A program made the position numbers and the translations under genes. The notes under the pieces are model-generated. The model did no database searches. It was given only the letters and a program-made list of their open reading frames with translations, and was not told where the DNA came from. A DNA stretch of 31,590 nt from Dinochytrium kinnereticum (taxonomy: Eukaryota > Chytridiomycota > Chytridiomycetes > Chytridiales > Chytridiaceae), in contig JADGJT010000017.1 of assembly GCA_027604005.1 (NCBI GenBank), positions 95,888 to 127,477 of the forward strand, read 5' to 3'. This document shows, piece after piece, positions 10,594 through 21,230 of this stretch (position 1 is its first letter; each line of letters opens with the position of its first letter).

Positions 10594-12207
10594 ATGGTCA
10601 ACCCAAACGATATCCGCAACAAGCGCAAGAGGGAGGAGATCTACCACAAGCAGAAAGCGGAAAAGAACCAGCAAAAGCTAAAGAAGCGTCTCAAGACAAA
10701 GGAGGCGGAGGAGGAGAATCCTGAGCTGAAGGAGGAGAGGCTGAAGGAAAATGTGCCAAAGACGTTGGAGAACACTAGGGAGGCGGATGAGACCATTGTG
10801 GGGGATGATGATGAGGTACCTGACTCATTCTCTTTTGGAGTCGAAAAGACGACTGATGTTTGTGGGTATTTAGGTGTTGAAATCAGAAGCGTCGGATGAG
10901 TTTGCACAGTACTTTAACGGGCTTCCTCCAAAGATCTTGATCACCACCAGCCGCTGGGCTACACCGGTGGGTAAAATTCCCGATCATTTTTTGGCCTTTC
11001 TGTTTAGCTGATGTATCTTGTCCCGCGCTCATGGTCCGTTCCTTTTTTCCTGACGTTTTATCCTTTTGGTATGGTACTTTCCTCTTACGCCAACAACAAA
11101 AAAAAAAGAACACCTATGAATTCGCCAATGAGTTCATCACCATCTTCCCCGACGCTCAGTTTGTTAAGAGAGGCCCGCAGTTTGAGGTGAAGAAGATTGT
11201 GGAGTTGGCAAAGAAGAGGGAGTTTACGGATGTGATTATCATCAACGAGAGCAATAAGCAGCCGAGTAAGTTTTGTTGGGTTTGTTTGGTTCTGGCCAAG
11301 TAGTTTTCTTATTTTACCTGTTTCTCTTGGGGGCCCAAAAAAAAAAAAAAGACGCCATTACCGTGATTCACCTCCCCGACGGTCCCACCGCCCACTTCAA
11401 ACTCTCCAGCATCAAACTAAACAAGGAGATCAAAGTAAGAAAGATTGGAATATTCCCAAACACCGCAATCGTCATTCCAACCGCTCATTCCATAACCTTT
11501 TCAAAACCCCCTATTAAACCGGTATGCTCACATGGTCCTTTGGTTTGAATAGGGCCACGGTCGTCTTGGTCCCGAGAAACCCGAACTCATCCTCAACCAC
11601 TTTAACACCCGTCTCGGCCACAGCGTGGGTCGAATGCTCGCGTCGCTCTTTCCGCAAGTTCCTGAATTCAAGGGGAGGCAGGTGGCGACGTTTCACAATC
11701 AGCGTGACTTTATCTTTTTCAGAAGGCATAGGTATGTGCTTTTCGTTTCAGTTGTTTTGGAACCGAACCGTGTTTGAGTGGAATGTGAGAAAAAGGTTTC
11801 TTGTTCCTGGAGAATACACAAACAAAGATGAAAGAGGACATGAAACCCACACCCCCTTCCTTTCAGACCTGTCCCCCCACCCCGTTTTCTCACATTTATA
11901 AATATATATATTTTTTTTGTACCCTCTTTCCATAGGTACATTTTCCGGAACGGAGAGCGATGCGATCTTCAAGAGATTGGGCCACGGTTCACGTTAAAGT
12001 TAAAGTGGCTACAGAAGGGGACGTTCAACACCAAGTATGGAGATTACGAGTGGATTTTCAAGGTGAGCTTGTTGTTGTTGTTGTCTGTAGCGGGAATGAT
12101 CTGACGTAATGTTTTATGTTTGTTTGGTTTGTTGTTTTCTTTTCTTCTTTTCGCACGCACGCACGCAGCCTGAGATGGAGACCAGCCGCAAGCGGTTCTT
12201 TTTGTGA
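10594..12207 (+). CDS. RPF1: Ribosome production factor 1 (Brix domain)
   Basis: Seven exons: 10594-10815, 10874-10966, 11109-11265, 11352-11434, 11553-11731, 11936-12062, 12169-12207, giving 299 residues, the usual length for Rpf1. A basic Lys/Glu-rich N-terminus (about 1-70) precedes the Brix domain: [41 protein letters not shown], the GHGR...[17 protein letters not shown] block and [11 protein letters not shown], ending [12 protein letters not shown]. Family members bind 5S/27S pre-rRNA and are needed for 60S assembly in the nucleolus. The start sits in a strong context (GCCATGG); the in-frame GTG upstream is not used. Introns 2 and 3 both end in a long A-run then AG, with no pyrimidine tract; conservation leaves no alternative. 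AATAAA is at 12255-12260. Confidence 0.96.
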
Positions 12208-12440
12208 GGGAGAGCAAGACCAGTAGTTTGATGATGTGTGTATAAAGCAGAACGAATAAAGTGAAGCGGACAGAGAGGTTGAGATAGATTGAGAGATGTT
12301 TCCAGTATTACTTCTTAGTTGTACATATGTGTAATATGATATTATATTATATTATTAAATAGGAGTGCCATGACGATGAAGATGATTAAGATGAAGATGA
12401 TGAAGATGAATTGTCACTTTGAATCTTTTCTTTTCATCAA

Positions 12441-12605
12441 ATTAATAATTAATTAAATTATTTATTTATTTGTTGTTGTTGTTGTTGATGAAATCACATT
12501 GAAATATCATTTATTAATTATTATTTATTATTTATTATTTATTATTTATTATTATTAAATCATTAAATATATTAATTAATTAATATTTTATTTATTTATT
12601 TATTT
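12441..12605. repeat. AT-rich low-complexity tract (TTATT units, GTT run)
   Basis: Mostly TTATTTATT and ATTAATTA units, with five GTT triplets near 12471-12488. It lies on the upstream side of the ARG1 (TCAC)n element. Confidence 0.85.
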
Positions 12606-12631
12606 GTTCCCATCTCTCTTTTCTTTTCCCA

Positions 12632-12655
12632 TCACTCACTCACTCACTCACTCAC
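12632..12655 (+). repeat. (TCAC)6 microsatellite in the ARG1 promoter
   Basis: Six perfect TCAC copies, followed by CT-rich sequence. The same unit, in the same orientation relative to the gene, precedes the cyclin. Confidence 0.9.
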
Positions 12656-12689
12656 CTCTCACCCTCTCTCTCTCACCCTTCCCTTCCCC

Positions 12690-12722
12690 TACCCCTACAC
12701 CTACACCTACACCTACACCTCA
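12690..12722 (+). repeat. C-rich hexamer repeat (CTACAC)n
   Basis: Four to five copies of CTACAC/ACACCT follow two CCCCTA-like units about 60 bp before the ARG1 ATG. The sequence is telomere-like in composition but is not the canonical TTAGGG repeat. Confidence 0.8.
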
Positions 12723-12778
12723 CCCTTCACCTACTCCTCTCTCACCCTCTCACCCTCTCACATTCTCACATTCTCACT

Positions 12779-14795
12779 ATGGCTGCCGTCGAGAAAAAGG
12801 GCCGCGTCGTCCTCGCCTACTCTGGCGGCCTCGACACATCCTGCATCCTTGCATGGCTGATTGACGAGGTCAGTGCCCTTTCCCACTCGCGCTCTCTCTT
12901 CATGCTCTGACCGTCCCTCCTTTCTTTCCAGGGATACGACGTCATTGCCTACATGGCAAACATTGGCCAAGAGGAGGACTTTGAGGCTGCCCGTGTCAAG
13001 GCTCTCAAGATTGGCGCCGTCAAGGTCTACATTGAGGTGAGCTCTTTCAGCTCAGCGGTTGATCCCACTGCTTCTTCCTCCTTTTGAAAGGAGTATGGCT
13101 TTGCTTGCTGACGCTGGGCTCTTTATGCAGGACCTTCGGAAGGAGTTTGTTGAACAGGTCGTCTACCCTGCTTCCCAGGCCAACACGCTTTACGAGGTCA
13201 GTCTTGCCACCATCCTTGCTGCGACGTTTTCCCTCGACGCCTCAAACACTCATCCTTTTTTTTTGATGTGCTGAACCCTTTCCTTCCTCTCTTCTTCTTC
13301 CAGGGTGTCTACCTCCTCGGCACGTCCCTTGCCCGTCCCGTCATTTGCCAAAAGCAGGTAAGAAGACGGCCCCACCCTGCGCCGCTGAGACTCCCAACTT
13401 CTTCCATCCTAGATTGAGATTGCCAAGGCCGAAAACTGCCAATACGTTTCCCACGGCTGCACCGGCAAGGGCAACGACCAGGTTCGATTCGAGCTTGGCT
13501 ACCTCGCCCTCGAACCCTCCATCAAGATCATTGCTCCCTGGCGCATTCCCGACTTTTTCAACAGGTTTCCTGGTCGAACCGCTTTGTTGGAGTATGCGGC
13601 TGAGAAGGGGATTCCGGTGTTCCAGACGGCTGCAAAGCCTTGGTCGACCGATGAGAACCTCTATCACATCTCTTACGAGGCGGGGATTTTGGAGGACCCT
13701 GATGTCACGCCGCCCAAGGATATGTGGAAGTTGATCACAGATCCTGAAGACGCGCCCAACACTCCTGAGAGGATTGTGAGTGTCTTTTGGTGGTTTTTTC
13801 TTTGCTCTTTTTTTCCTCTTCCTCTTCTTCCTCCTCTTCCTTCTTTTCTTTCTTTGCGCTTTTTGCCTTTTGTCTTAATCCTCACTGATGTTTTATTTTT
13901 CTTTCCATTTCGGTTAAGGCCATCCACTTTGACAAGGGTATCCCAACCCTCGTCGAGAACATCACCGACGGCACCACAAAGCAAACCGACTCTCTTGACC
14001 TCTTCATCTACCTCAACGCTCTCGGCAGGAAGCATGGTATCGGCCGTATCGACATTGTCGAGAACCGATTCGTCGGCATCAAATCTCGAGGGTTGGTTTA
14101 TCTTGCACATCCGCTTCATCCCCCAGAAATGAAAACAACAGACCTAACAACCCCCCCCCCCCCCCTCTCTCACTTTTGTCTCTCTTTGATTAGATGCTAT
14201 GAAACCCCTGGAGGAACCATTCTCCGCGCCGCGCATGTTGATCTTGAGGGTCTTACCCTTGACCGGGAGGTTCGCCGTATCCGAGACCAGTTCTCGCAGC
14301 GCCTTGCGGAGATTATTTACAATGGGTTCTGGTTCTCCCCTGAGAGGGAACTTATCATGGCTGCTGTCACTCAGAGTCAACAGGCTGTCACGGGTGTTGT
14401 CAAGCGTGAGTTTTTTGTTTGTTTTAGTTTACCTCCATTCATCCTCTCACCTTGTTATTTTTTTTTATTTTTTTGTTGTTGACCCTTGCTGGTCTTGGAT
14501 TATTACCACTCTGACGCTTGGGTCTCTTTACTTGTTTCAACCAACACGATTTTTTTCAATTTTAATTTCTTTCTTTTTTCTTTTCTTTCCCACTGTTCCA
14601 GTCAAGCTGTACAAGGGCAACATTGTCGTTGAGGGTCGATCGTCCCCTGTCTCACTCTACGATGACAAGATTGCGTCCATGGACATTGCGGGCGGCTTTG
14701 ACCCGTCTGATTCGACTGGGTTCATTCGCATCAATGCCATCAGGCTTAAGGCTTATGTTAATCAGAAGCAGAGGTTGACTGGGTCTGGGTTTTGA
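12779..14795 (+). CDS. ARG1: Argininosuccinate synthase
   Basis: Eight exons: 12779-12868, 12932-13036, 13131-13196, 13304-13357, 13413-13775, 13919-14091, 14194-14405, 14602-14795, giving 418 residues, the normal length. It joins citrulline and aspartate with ATP in arginine synthesis. The N-terminal ATP-binding loop SGGLDTS is at 15-21; the citrulline/aspartate region includes [13 protein letters not shown] and the later [13 protein letters not shown] and YETPGGTIL blocks, all intact. The 5' half is cut into small exons of 54-105 bp, the 3' half less so. Intron 5 ends in TTAAG. Intron 6 contains a run of about 15 C. The promoter is CT-rich with TCAC and CTACAC repeats; no clear GCN4-type site was recognised. 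The 3' side has repeated AATAAA from about 14803. Confidence 0.97.
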
Positions 14796-15984
14796 TTTTG
14801 TGAAAAATAAAATAAATAAATGAATAAATAAATGAATAAATAAATGAGGTGAAGGGATGGATGGGATGCCTTTGAAGCGTGGTTTTTTTTTTTTTTGTTT
14901 TTCTTCTTCTTTCTTCTTTCTTTTTCTTTTCTTTTCTTTTCTTTTTTTGATTATTTTTTAAAAAAGCCGGACGAGAGAGAAAAAAAAAAGAAAGAGAGAA
15001 AGAGAGAGATGGGAAGAGTTTTATGAAAAGGGTATGATCAGAACCAGCTATGAGATCAGGAAAGGAGAGAAATACGTGGAATCTTGAAATCACACAGACA
15101 CAGAGTGAAGGCGTAAACCCTTTTTTCCCCTTTTGACAACCAAAAAAAAAGGGGGTGTGGTGTGGTGGGAGGGGAGGGAAGAGCTGAGGTGAAGTGAAAA
15201 GTGGGATCATAGAGTCTTCTTGAATAATAATTTTACGGAAACAAAAGATGATTGTGTCGTTTTTCAGCCCCACCCAAATTCACAACGAAACCCCCAAGAG
15301 GAAAGATAAAAAAAGAAAGAAAAGAAAGAAAACAAACAAAAAACAAAGAGGTTAAAACAAACAAACGAAATCCCCCCACCTCCCCCCCTTCCCCCCATTT
15401 CCCCAAAATACAACCAAAAAAACAAAACAAATGGAATGAAACAAAAAGAAAGAAAGGAAAAAAAAAAAGGTCTAAAAAGCATGAACCAAAAGAAAACCCA
15501 AACCAACCAAGCAGACAAAACAAATAATAATTTTAAGCAGGCCAAATCGGAATAAGGAAAGAAGAAGAAGAAAGAAAAAACAGGTGAGAAAAGAAGGGAA
15601 AACGAAAACAACAACAATAACAACAACAACAAGCTTTAACAAAAACAAAACATAAAAAACTCGTCCTCTTTCTTCTTTCTTTTAAATTTGAGAAAATTGG
15701 AAGCGTAGCGACAGACGGGATAATAGGAAATCAGAGGAGAAAGAGGTAGCAGAAAGAGGAAAGATCGTAAAAAAAAAAAATTAACGTGAAGTGGAGGAAC
15801 CCAGCATGAAAAAGAATATAAAAAACAGAATGAAGAAGAGGAAGGAAATGGGAGGGAGAACAGTCCCTTCAAAAAAAAAAAAAAAAAAAATTAGCAACAA
15901 AAAAGGACAACGACCACCTCAAACCGATCCTTCCCCTCCAATCAAGAACAAAACCAAAAAACAAAACAAAAACAACACCAGAAA
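14796..15984. other. Convergent intergenic region between ARG1 and the Sec14-like gene
   Basis: About 1.2 kb of strongly strand-biased low-complexity DNA: AAATAAATG units (14803-14845), T-rich then GA-rich stretches, and long A/G-rich runs through 15250-15900. It must hold two 3' UTRs. The open frames here are Lys- or Phe-rich translations of these runs, and I see no gene or RNA. Confidence 0.6.
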
Positions 15985-17478
15985 TCAACCAACACTAACA
16001 GCACTATCCCCAACAGAAGGCGCATTCACACTCACATCATCCCCCTTCCCCCCAGGCGACCCCCCAACCCCCGAAACAGAAGCCAAAGTCCCCACCGTCG
16101 AAGGCCTCAACGACCCACCCTCCTCCTCCCCATCTCTCGGCGGTGTACCAACAACCGACGAAACCCTCGGCGGTGGCGGCCCAATCTTCCCAGACGCCAC
16201 CACGACCCCATCCTCCCCGTTCACCGTCTCCACCTCCTGGGAGATCACGGGGGCCGCGGACGACGTGCGGGTTGAGAAGCTCGTCCGTCCACCCAGCAGA
16301 CGAAGGGTGGAGCGTTTTTGAACGGGCGCGGAGGGGTGGTTGGTGTGGGGTTTGGCTGTCGTTGTTGAGGAGGTGCGAGGGGAGACGGTGATGGAGGTTT
16401 TGGTTGCGGTGGAGTCTCGGGTAGGGGATGAGGGTTCGGTTTGGTCGTCAGAGTCGCTTAGATGAGAGGAGGAGGGTAACGCGACGCCGAGATCGAATGG
16501 ATCGTCGACGGTGCCGCCAAACCGCTTGAACAGTTTTTCCTTGTCAATGTACTGCATCAAGCAGTGCTTGTGCTCTTCCTCTGTGAGGATCTTGATGCGT
16601 TCAACTGTCTCGAGATCGAGAAAGACTTTGGCGACGTTGAAACCGACGGAGAGGAGCATGTTCTTGGGGAAGACAAAGAGTCGGGCAAGGTGGTCGGGGT
16701 AGTAGGTTTGGAAGGTGGATAGGAGGGTTTTCATGAGGGGAGAGTCAAAGTTGTGGTTTGTCATGCCGATGCGGTCAATGATGAGAGAGATTCGGTCTTT
16801 GACGATCCTACAGACGGGGTAGGGAAAGAAAAGATGTGAGAAAGTGATAGGCAACAACATAAAACATAGATAGGATAGCAAGCCAAAAGAACAAAGAACG
16901 GAAACCAGATGCAATAAAAGAACACTCACCCCATCTTTTTCGCCTTCTCAACCGTATAAATAATATACCGAATATCCCTCTCCAACCCAAAATCATCAGG
17001 CCTATGTCTCGCCTGTTTCCAAACAGCAATAGGATGCCCATCAAGATCATGTCCAAAGATGCTCAGCTTCCCAACTTTACTCTCATCCGAAAAATCCTCA
17101 TCAAGCAAGGTGCTCCATTTATATCCTTCCCTCCAATCCAACGTGACGCCAATCTGCTTCAAGGCTGCAGCTTGGTTGCCCCTGTTGACGTTGAGGAATC
17201 GCAGAAAGTCTTCATCCGACATTGTCGCGAGCATGGCGTGGGCGTGGAAGTGCTTGCGGACGGCGGACGGGAAAGCCTGCAGAGATGGGCAATCGGTAAG
17301 ATAAAGTTATCAAGGGGGAGACCTTTTTGAGGTAGGCTGGTGTGTGTCTCACCTTCAGATCCTCCTCGGTGGCCACAGTCGACCCACCGCCCCCGGTGCC
17401 AGTAGCATGAGAGTGGTGCTTATGATGATCATGATCGCTGTGGTCCTTGTCCTTGTGGTGGTGCCATCTCTTCATCAT
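15985..17478 (-). CDS. Sec14-like CRAL-TRIO lipid-transfer protein with His-rich N-terminus
   Basis: Three exons on the minus strand: 17353-17478, 16930-17276, 15985-16807, giving 431 residues. The first exon encodes a His/Asp/Lys-rich segment (HHHKDKDHSDHDHHKHHSH, about 6-24). Residues 43-92 look like the small N-terminal helical CRAL-TRIO part (DEDFLRFLNVNRGNQAAA). The lipid-binding CRAL-TRIO domain runs about 114-265, with the core strand LIIDRIGMTNHNF, helix PDHLARLFVFPKNML and the ending LFKRFGGTVDD. Residues 270-431 are disordered, Ser/Thr/Pro-rich. Family members move phosphatidylinositol or phosphatidylcholine between membranes; the ligand here is unknown. Start choice: two adjacent ATGs at 17478/17475; the frame above opens only with TTG. 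The gene is divergent from the decarboxylase-family gene and convergent with ARG1. Confidence 0.9.
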
Positions 17479-18307
17479 CTTGCGCAAAAGAAATGCGATG
17501 TCACTCTCTCTCTGTTTCTCTCTCTCTCTCGTTCACCTCAGCAGCCAGAGTCTGTCCAGCGATGGCAGCAAGCGCAGCAAGGACGGAATCAGCAGCAACG
17601 ACGGAGGGAAGGGATGCGCAGTGGGGAGCGTCGGTGGAGACGGGTGGATGGGCAATGAACGGTGGCAGGCAGCACCAGCAAAGAACTTGTGTTTTTGGGG
17701 CTTCTGGTCGTCCCACACACAACAAATTCTTTCCTTCTCCTGGTTATTTTTGGACTCTTCTCAAACCAGGCACGGATGGATGGAAGGAAGGTCGAGCAAC
17801 GTCCTCGCTGCGTTCGCTTCACTCTCACCGACTGCTGCTTCTGCTGCTGCTGCTACGATGTCACCGCTTGGTGCTCTGGGTGGGATGTGCGGATGTGTGT
17901 GGGGGAAGAGGTGTTGCGCGCAGCCCTTCATGGATGGATGGACTGTTGATGCTGAAAAGGATGCGGGAAAGGAGGAGGAGACGCGCCAGAATGCAAAGAG
18001 AACAAAGGAATAAAAGTCTGAATATCCCTAGCAAATATCCGTCCAGCCATGCTTCTCTTCACTTCATTCAAAAGTGATCACTGCTCACTGAGCAAATTGC
18101 GCATCTCCATCACCCATCCACGCGAACGGGTACATAAACCGGTGCCCTCGCATCCATCCATCCACCAAGGCCCCACTTTCTTCATGCCTTCCGCTCAAAC
18201 TACGGACGCAGAGACGGTTGCGCATGCGCCGAGTTCAACAAATTTCAGCAAGATCCAACTGCACCTTCAGTCAAACCCCATCCATCCCATTCACACCACA
18301 CCCGCCA
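17479..18307. promoter_or_regulatory. Shared upstream region of the Sec14-like and decarboxylase-family genes
   Basis: The 829-bp region between divergent starts has a (CT)n run at 17505-17530, CAG/CTG-rich stretches, and short GGAT clusters near 17773-17790 and 17930-17942 with the inverted form near 18150-18163. Several open frames cross it on both strands but have biased composition and no recognisable domain. I treat it as promoter and 5' UTR. Confidence 0.5.
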
Positions 18308-20361
18308 ATGGACGCCAACGAATTCCGCAAGTGGGGCCATGCGACCGTCGAGCGCATCGCACGCTACTACGAGACGTTGGATGAGCAGCGCGGTGGGTGT
18401 CGCTGTCATCCATGCAGTTTCTCTCTGCCTTTTTTTTTTTGGTTCTGATTGATTCCTCTTTGAATCGCCGCAGTGCTGTCCAATGTCCAGCCTGGCTACT
18501 TGGCGCCGTTGCTGCCCACGGAGGCGCCTGAGGACCCAGAGCCGTTCGATCGGATTGCTGAGGATTTCGAGACCAAGATTATGCAGGGTGCGTTGTTTTG
18601 TCTTTTCCACTTGCAGCCTATGCATGCACGTCTTGGATGCGTAATAGGTGATAGTTTTGTTGATGTATTGTGATTGAATTGCAGGAGTCACCCATTGGCA
18701 GCATCCCGACTTCTATGCATTCTTCCCCACTGGCTCATCTTACCCCAGTATCCTCGGAGACATGTACTCAAGTATGATCGCCTGTGTCGGGTAAGCCCTC
18801 TCACTCTCCAACTCCTCCTAAGCGTTTCTCATATCATATCATTTTTTATGCAGCTTCAACTGGCAGACCTCCCCATCCTGCACAGAGCTCGAAACGATTG
18901 TGATGGATTGGATGGGCAAGGCGGTTGGTCTGGACGACTCATTCCTCTCCAGTGGAGATGGTGGTGGTGTTATTCAAGGGACTGCCTCTGAGGCTGTTGC
19001 TGTTGCTGTCATTGCTGCTAGGCAGAGGGTCCTGGACAGGATTAGAGAGAGGGAGGGGCTGAATGAGGACCAGATTCGCGACTGGCAGTCAAAGCTCATT
19101 GCTTACGGTTCATCTGAGGTCAGTGCTTTTTCGCTTCTTTCCTTCCAATTGGGGTTCCCCCCACCAAAAGACCCCTCCTTTCACGCGTCTATATACTGAC
19201 GAAACCGCGAATAAAAACAATGAAATCAAAACTTCCAGACCCACTCATGCACCCAAAAAGCCTCCATGATCGCCAACGTTCGTTTCCGTAAGATCGCCAC
19301 CGATTCCAACCAGCGCATGCGCGGAGACGCCGTCCGCGCGGCCATCGCCGAGGATACCGCGAACGGCCTCATCCCATTCTACATCACCGCTACCATTGGA
19401 ACGACGTCCTCAGGTGTTGTTGATGCGATCCCTGAAATTGTTGAGGCCGTCAAGGGTACGGACGTGTGGGTTCACATTGATGCTGCTTGGGCTGGATCTG
19501 CGCTTGTCTGCGAGGAGTTTGCTCATTGCAGGGAGGGTATAAATGGAGCGGATTCCTTTGATTTCAACATGCATAAGTGGATGTTGACGAACTTTGACTG
19601 TTCGCCCATGTGGTAAGCCTGATTTTCTGTTTGTCCCTCTTTCTATTGTCTGGTTTAGTTGATTGCTGTTCTGACTTTTGGTGTGAAGGGTCAAGAAGCG
19701 AAAGTACCTTACGAACGCTCTCTCAATTACCCCCGTCTTCTTGAGGAACGCCCAGACGGATAGCGGCCTCGTGACTGACTACCGTGACTGGCAGTAAGCA
19801 TTACTCACCGCACCGCTTCTCTCTCTCTTTCTAGGAACGTTTTCTAAAGTGCACATCTTCAGACTTCCCCTCGGAAGACGGTTCCGTTCCCTCAAGATCT
19901 GGTTCGTCGTGAGAAGCTACGGACTCAAGGGAATCCGTGAGCACATCCGCAAGGTAAAGCCCTCGGCGAATTTAACGATTCAAATCGGTGTTCAACTAAT
20001 GATCTTATCCATAAAGCATGTTGCCCAAGCCCATAGAATGGCCGATCACATCAACAGCCAGCCCTCCCTTTTTAAGCTCAACACGGGCCCCAATTTCGCG
20101 CTTATTACGTTCCAAGTCCTTCCCCCCGTCGGCGCCCCGTCGGCATTCCCGGACGCAGGAACTCTTACAAAGGAGGTTTACAACCGCATCAATGCGGATG
20201 GTAGGATTTTCCTGACCCACACCAATGTTGGAGGAAAGGATGTCATTCGTTTCGTGAGTGGAAGTGCTCTGACGACGGATGATCACGTTGATCGCGCTTT
20301 TGCGGTCATTAGTGAGATCTCTAAAAAGGTTATTGCGGAGAACATGTCGGCCAAGATTTAA
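18308..20361 (+). CDS. Aromatic-L-amino-acid decarboxylase-family PLP enzyme, Tyr332-to-Phe type
   Basis: Eight exons: 18308-18392, 18474-18587, 18685-18790, 18854-19118, 19239-19612, 19689-19793, 19863-19953, 20017-20361, giving 494 residues. It aligns without gaps to human AADC over the first 335 residues, so the human numbering holds: FFPTGSSYP with T82, H192 (THSC) stacking on PLP, D271 (HIDAAW) binding the ring nitrogen and K303 (FNMHKW) as the Schiff-base lysine. The mobile catalytic loop, however, reads ITPVFLRN, placing Phe (codon 19738-19740, TTC) where human Tyr332 protonates the quinonoid. In plant relatives this Tyr-to-Phe change gives aldehyde synthases that release aldehyde, CO2, NH3 and H2O2. 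I infer the same here, on an aromatic amino acid. Introns 5 and 7 end in AAG. The gene is divergent from the Sec14-like gene. Confidence 0.93.
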
Positions 20362-20526
20362 GGCGTTATGGTCTAATTAAAAAAAACACAACCATTTCTC
20401 ATTTTATCAAGTCTTTTTGGGATGCATCGCGGCTACTCTCGCGCTGGGAGGAGGGTTGGCGATCTCGCTTCCGATTCAGAATGTATTTAAGACCGATCAA
20501 ACCACCACAATCAAAAAAAACCAAAA

Positions 20527-21230
20527 ATGTCCTCCACTCTGCTCCGAAGCTCCTTCCGTCTCATCGCACGACCCCATACCCAGCTCGTCCAAACGCCTGT
20601 ACATGTTATTCCGGTAGCGGCACAAAGGCTGCTGCAGAGCCATACCCCGAGTGGGATTCGCTCAATGTCGTCGTTTGAGGCGTTGCGATCCAACCCTCAG
20701 GCAAAGGCAATCATGGAGGCCATTATGAAGGTCTGAATGAATCCCTTTTTTCCTCCCGCGCCTCCCACCCGCATTCCTCCCTTTTACGAAACGTCCTTCT
20801 CTCCTAATTACATTTATCACCGTTTGCATGATAAACCATTCACACATCCTCCACCAAACAGGACCCAGAACTCCTTACGGCCACCTCCAAACTCGCCACC
20901 CTTCTCCAATCCCAAGGCCTCCTAGATCCAACCAACCCCGCCAAACAACCCTCAAAATGGGACATGGTCAAGATGTTTGCCAACAAGGAGATCCGGGAAT
21001 CCCTCATGGACGTTGCTACAAAGCTTAAAAAGGCTGGAGTGTTGGATTCGGATTTGTCGGCCGCTGCTGGAGCAACGGAGGCGGGGGGGAAACCTGCTTC
21101 CCCTGCAGAGTTTTTGTTTTCAATGTTTGGAGCCGCCGGTGGAGCGCCACCGCCGCCTGGGTTGGGGGGGAAGGAGGGACAGACTTTGGAGATTCCTGAG
21201 GAGATGAAGAAGAAACTTGGCAGGAAGTAA
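20527..21230 (+). CDS. Small protein with probable mitochondrial presequence, unknown function
   Basis: Two exons: 20527-20730 and 20862-21230, giving 190 residues. The first 50 residues have five Arg, many Ser/Leu/Gln and no acidic residue before E51, a typical mitochondrial targeting sequence. Residues 50-130 are helical and contain LRSNPQAKAIMEAIMKDPEL and later KWDMVKMFANKEIRESLMD; the NP...DPE spacing recalls STI1-type helices, but the match is weak. Residues 135-175 are Ala/Gly/Pro-rich (GGAPPPPGLGG), and the end is basic. I do not recognise a family. It starts only 165 bp after the upstream stop in the same direction, so its promoter is very short. Confidence 0.75.

Larger units (their letters stand above)
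12208..12778. promoter_or_regulatory. RPF1 3' region and ARG1 promoter
   Basis: The 571-bp gap runs from the RPF1 polyadenylation signal through a GAT/GAA-rich stretch (about 12374-12412) and an AT tract (12441-12605) to a C/T-rich promoter made of (TCAC)n, (CT)n and (ACACCT)n just before the ARG1 ATG. No coding sequence is seen. Confidence 0.6.

Noticed and set aside
14881..15900. Several 70-120-residue Phe- or Lys-rich open frames
   Set aside because: They are translations of T-, A- and GA-runs in a convergent gap, with no domain content.
17493..18077. Overlapping open frames of up to 194 residues in the Sec14-like/decarboxylase-family gap
   Set aside because: Frames on both strands have Ser/Leu/Trp-rich biased composition, no domain and no plausible splice partners; treated as promoter.
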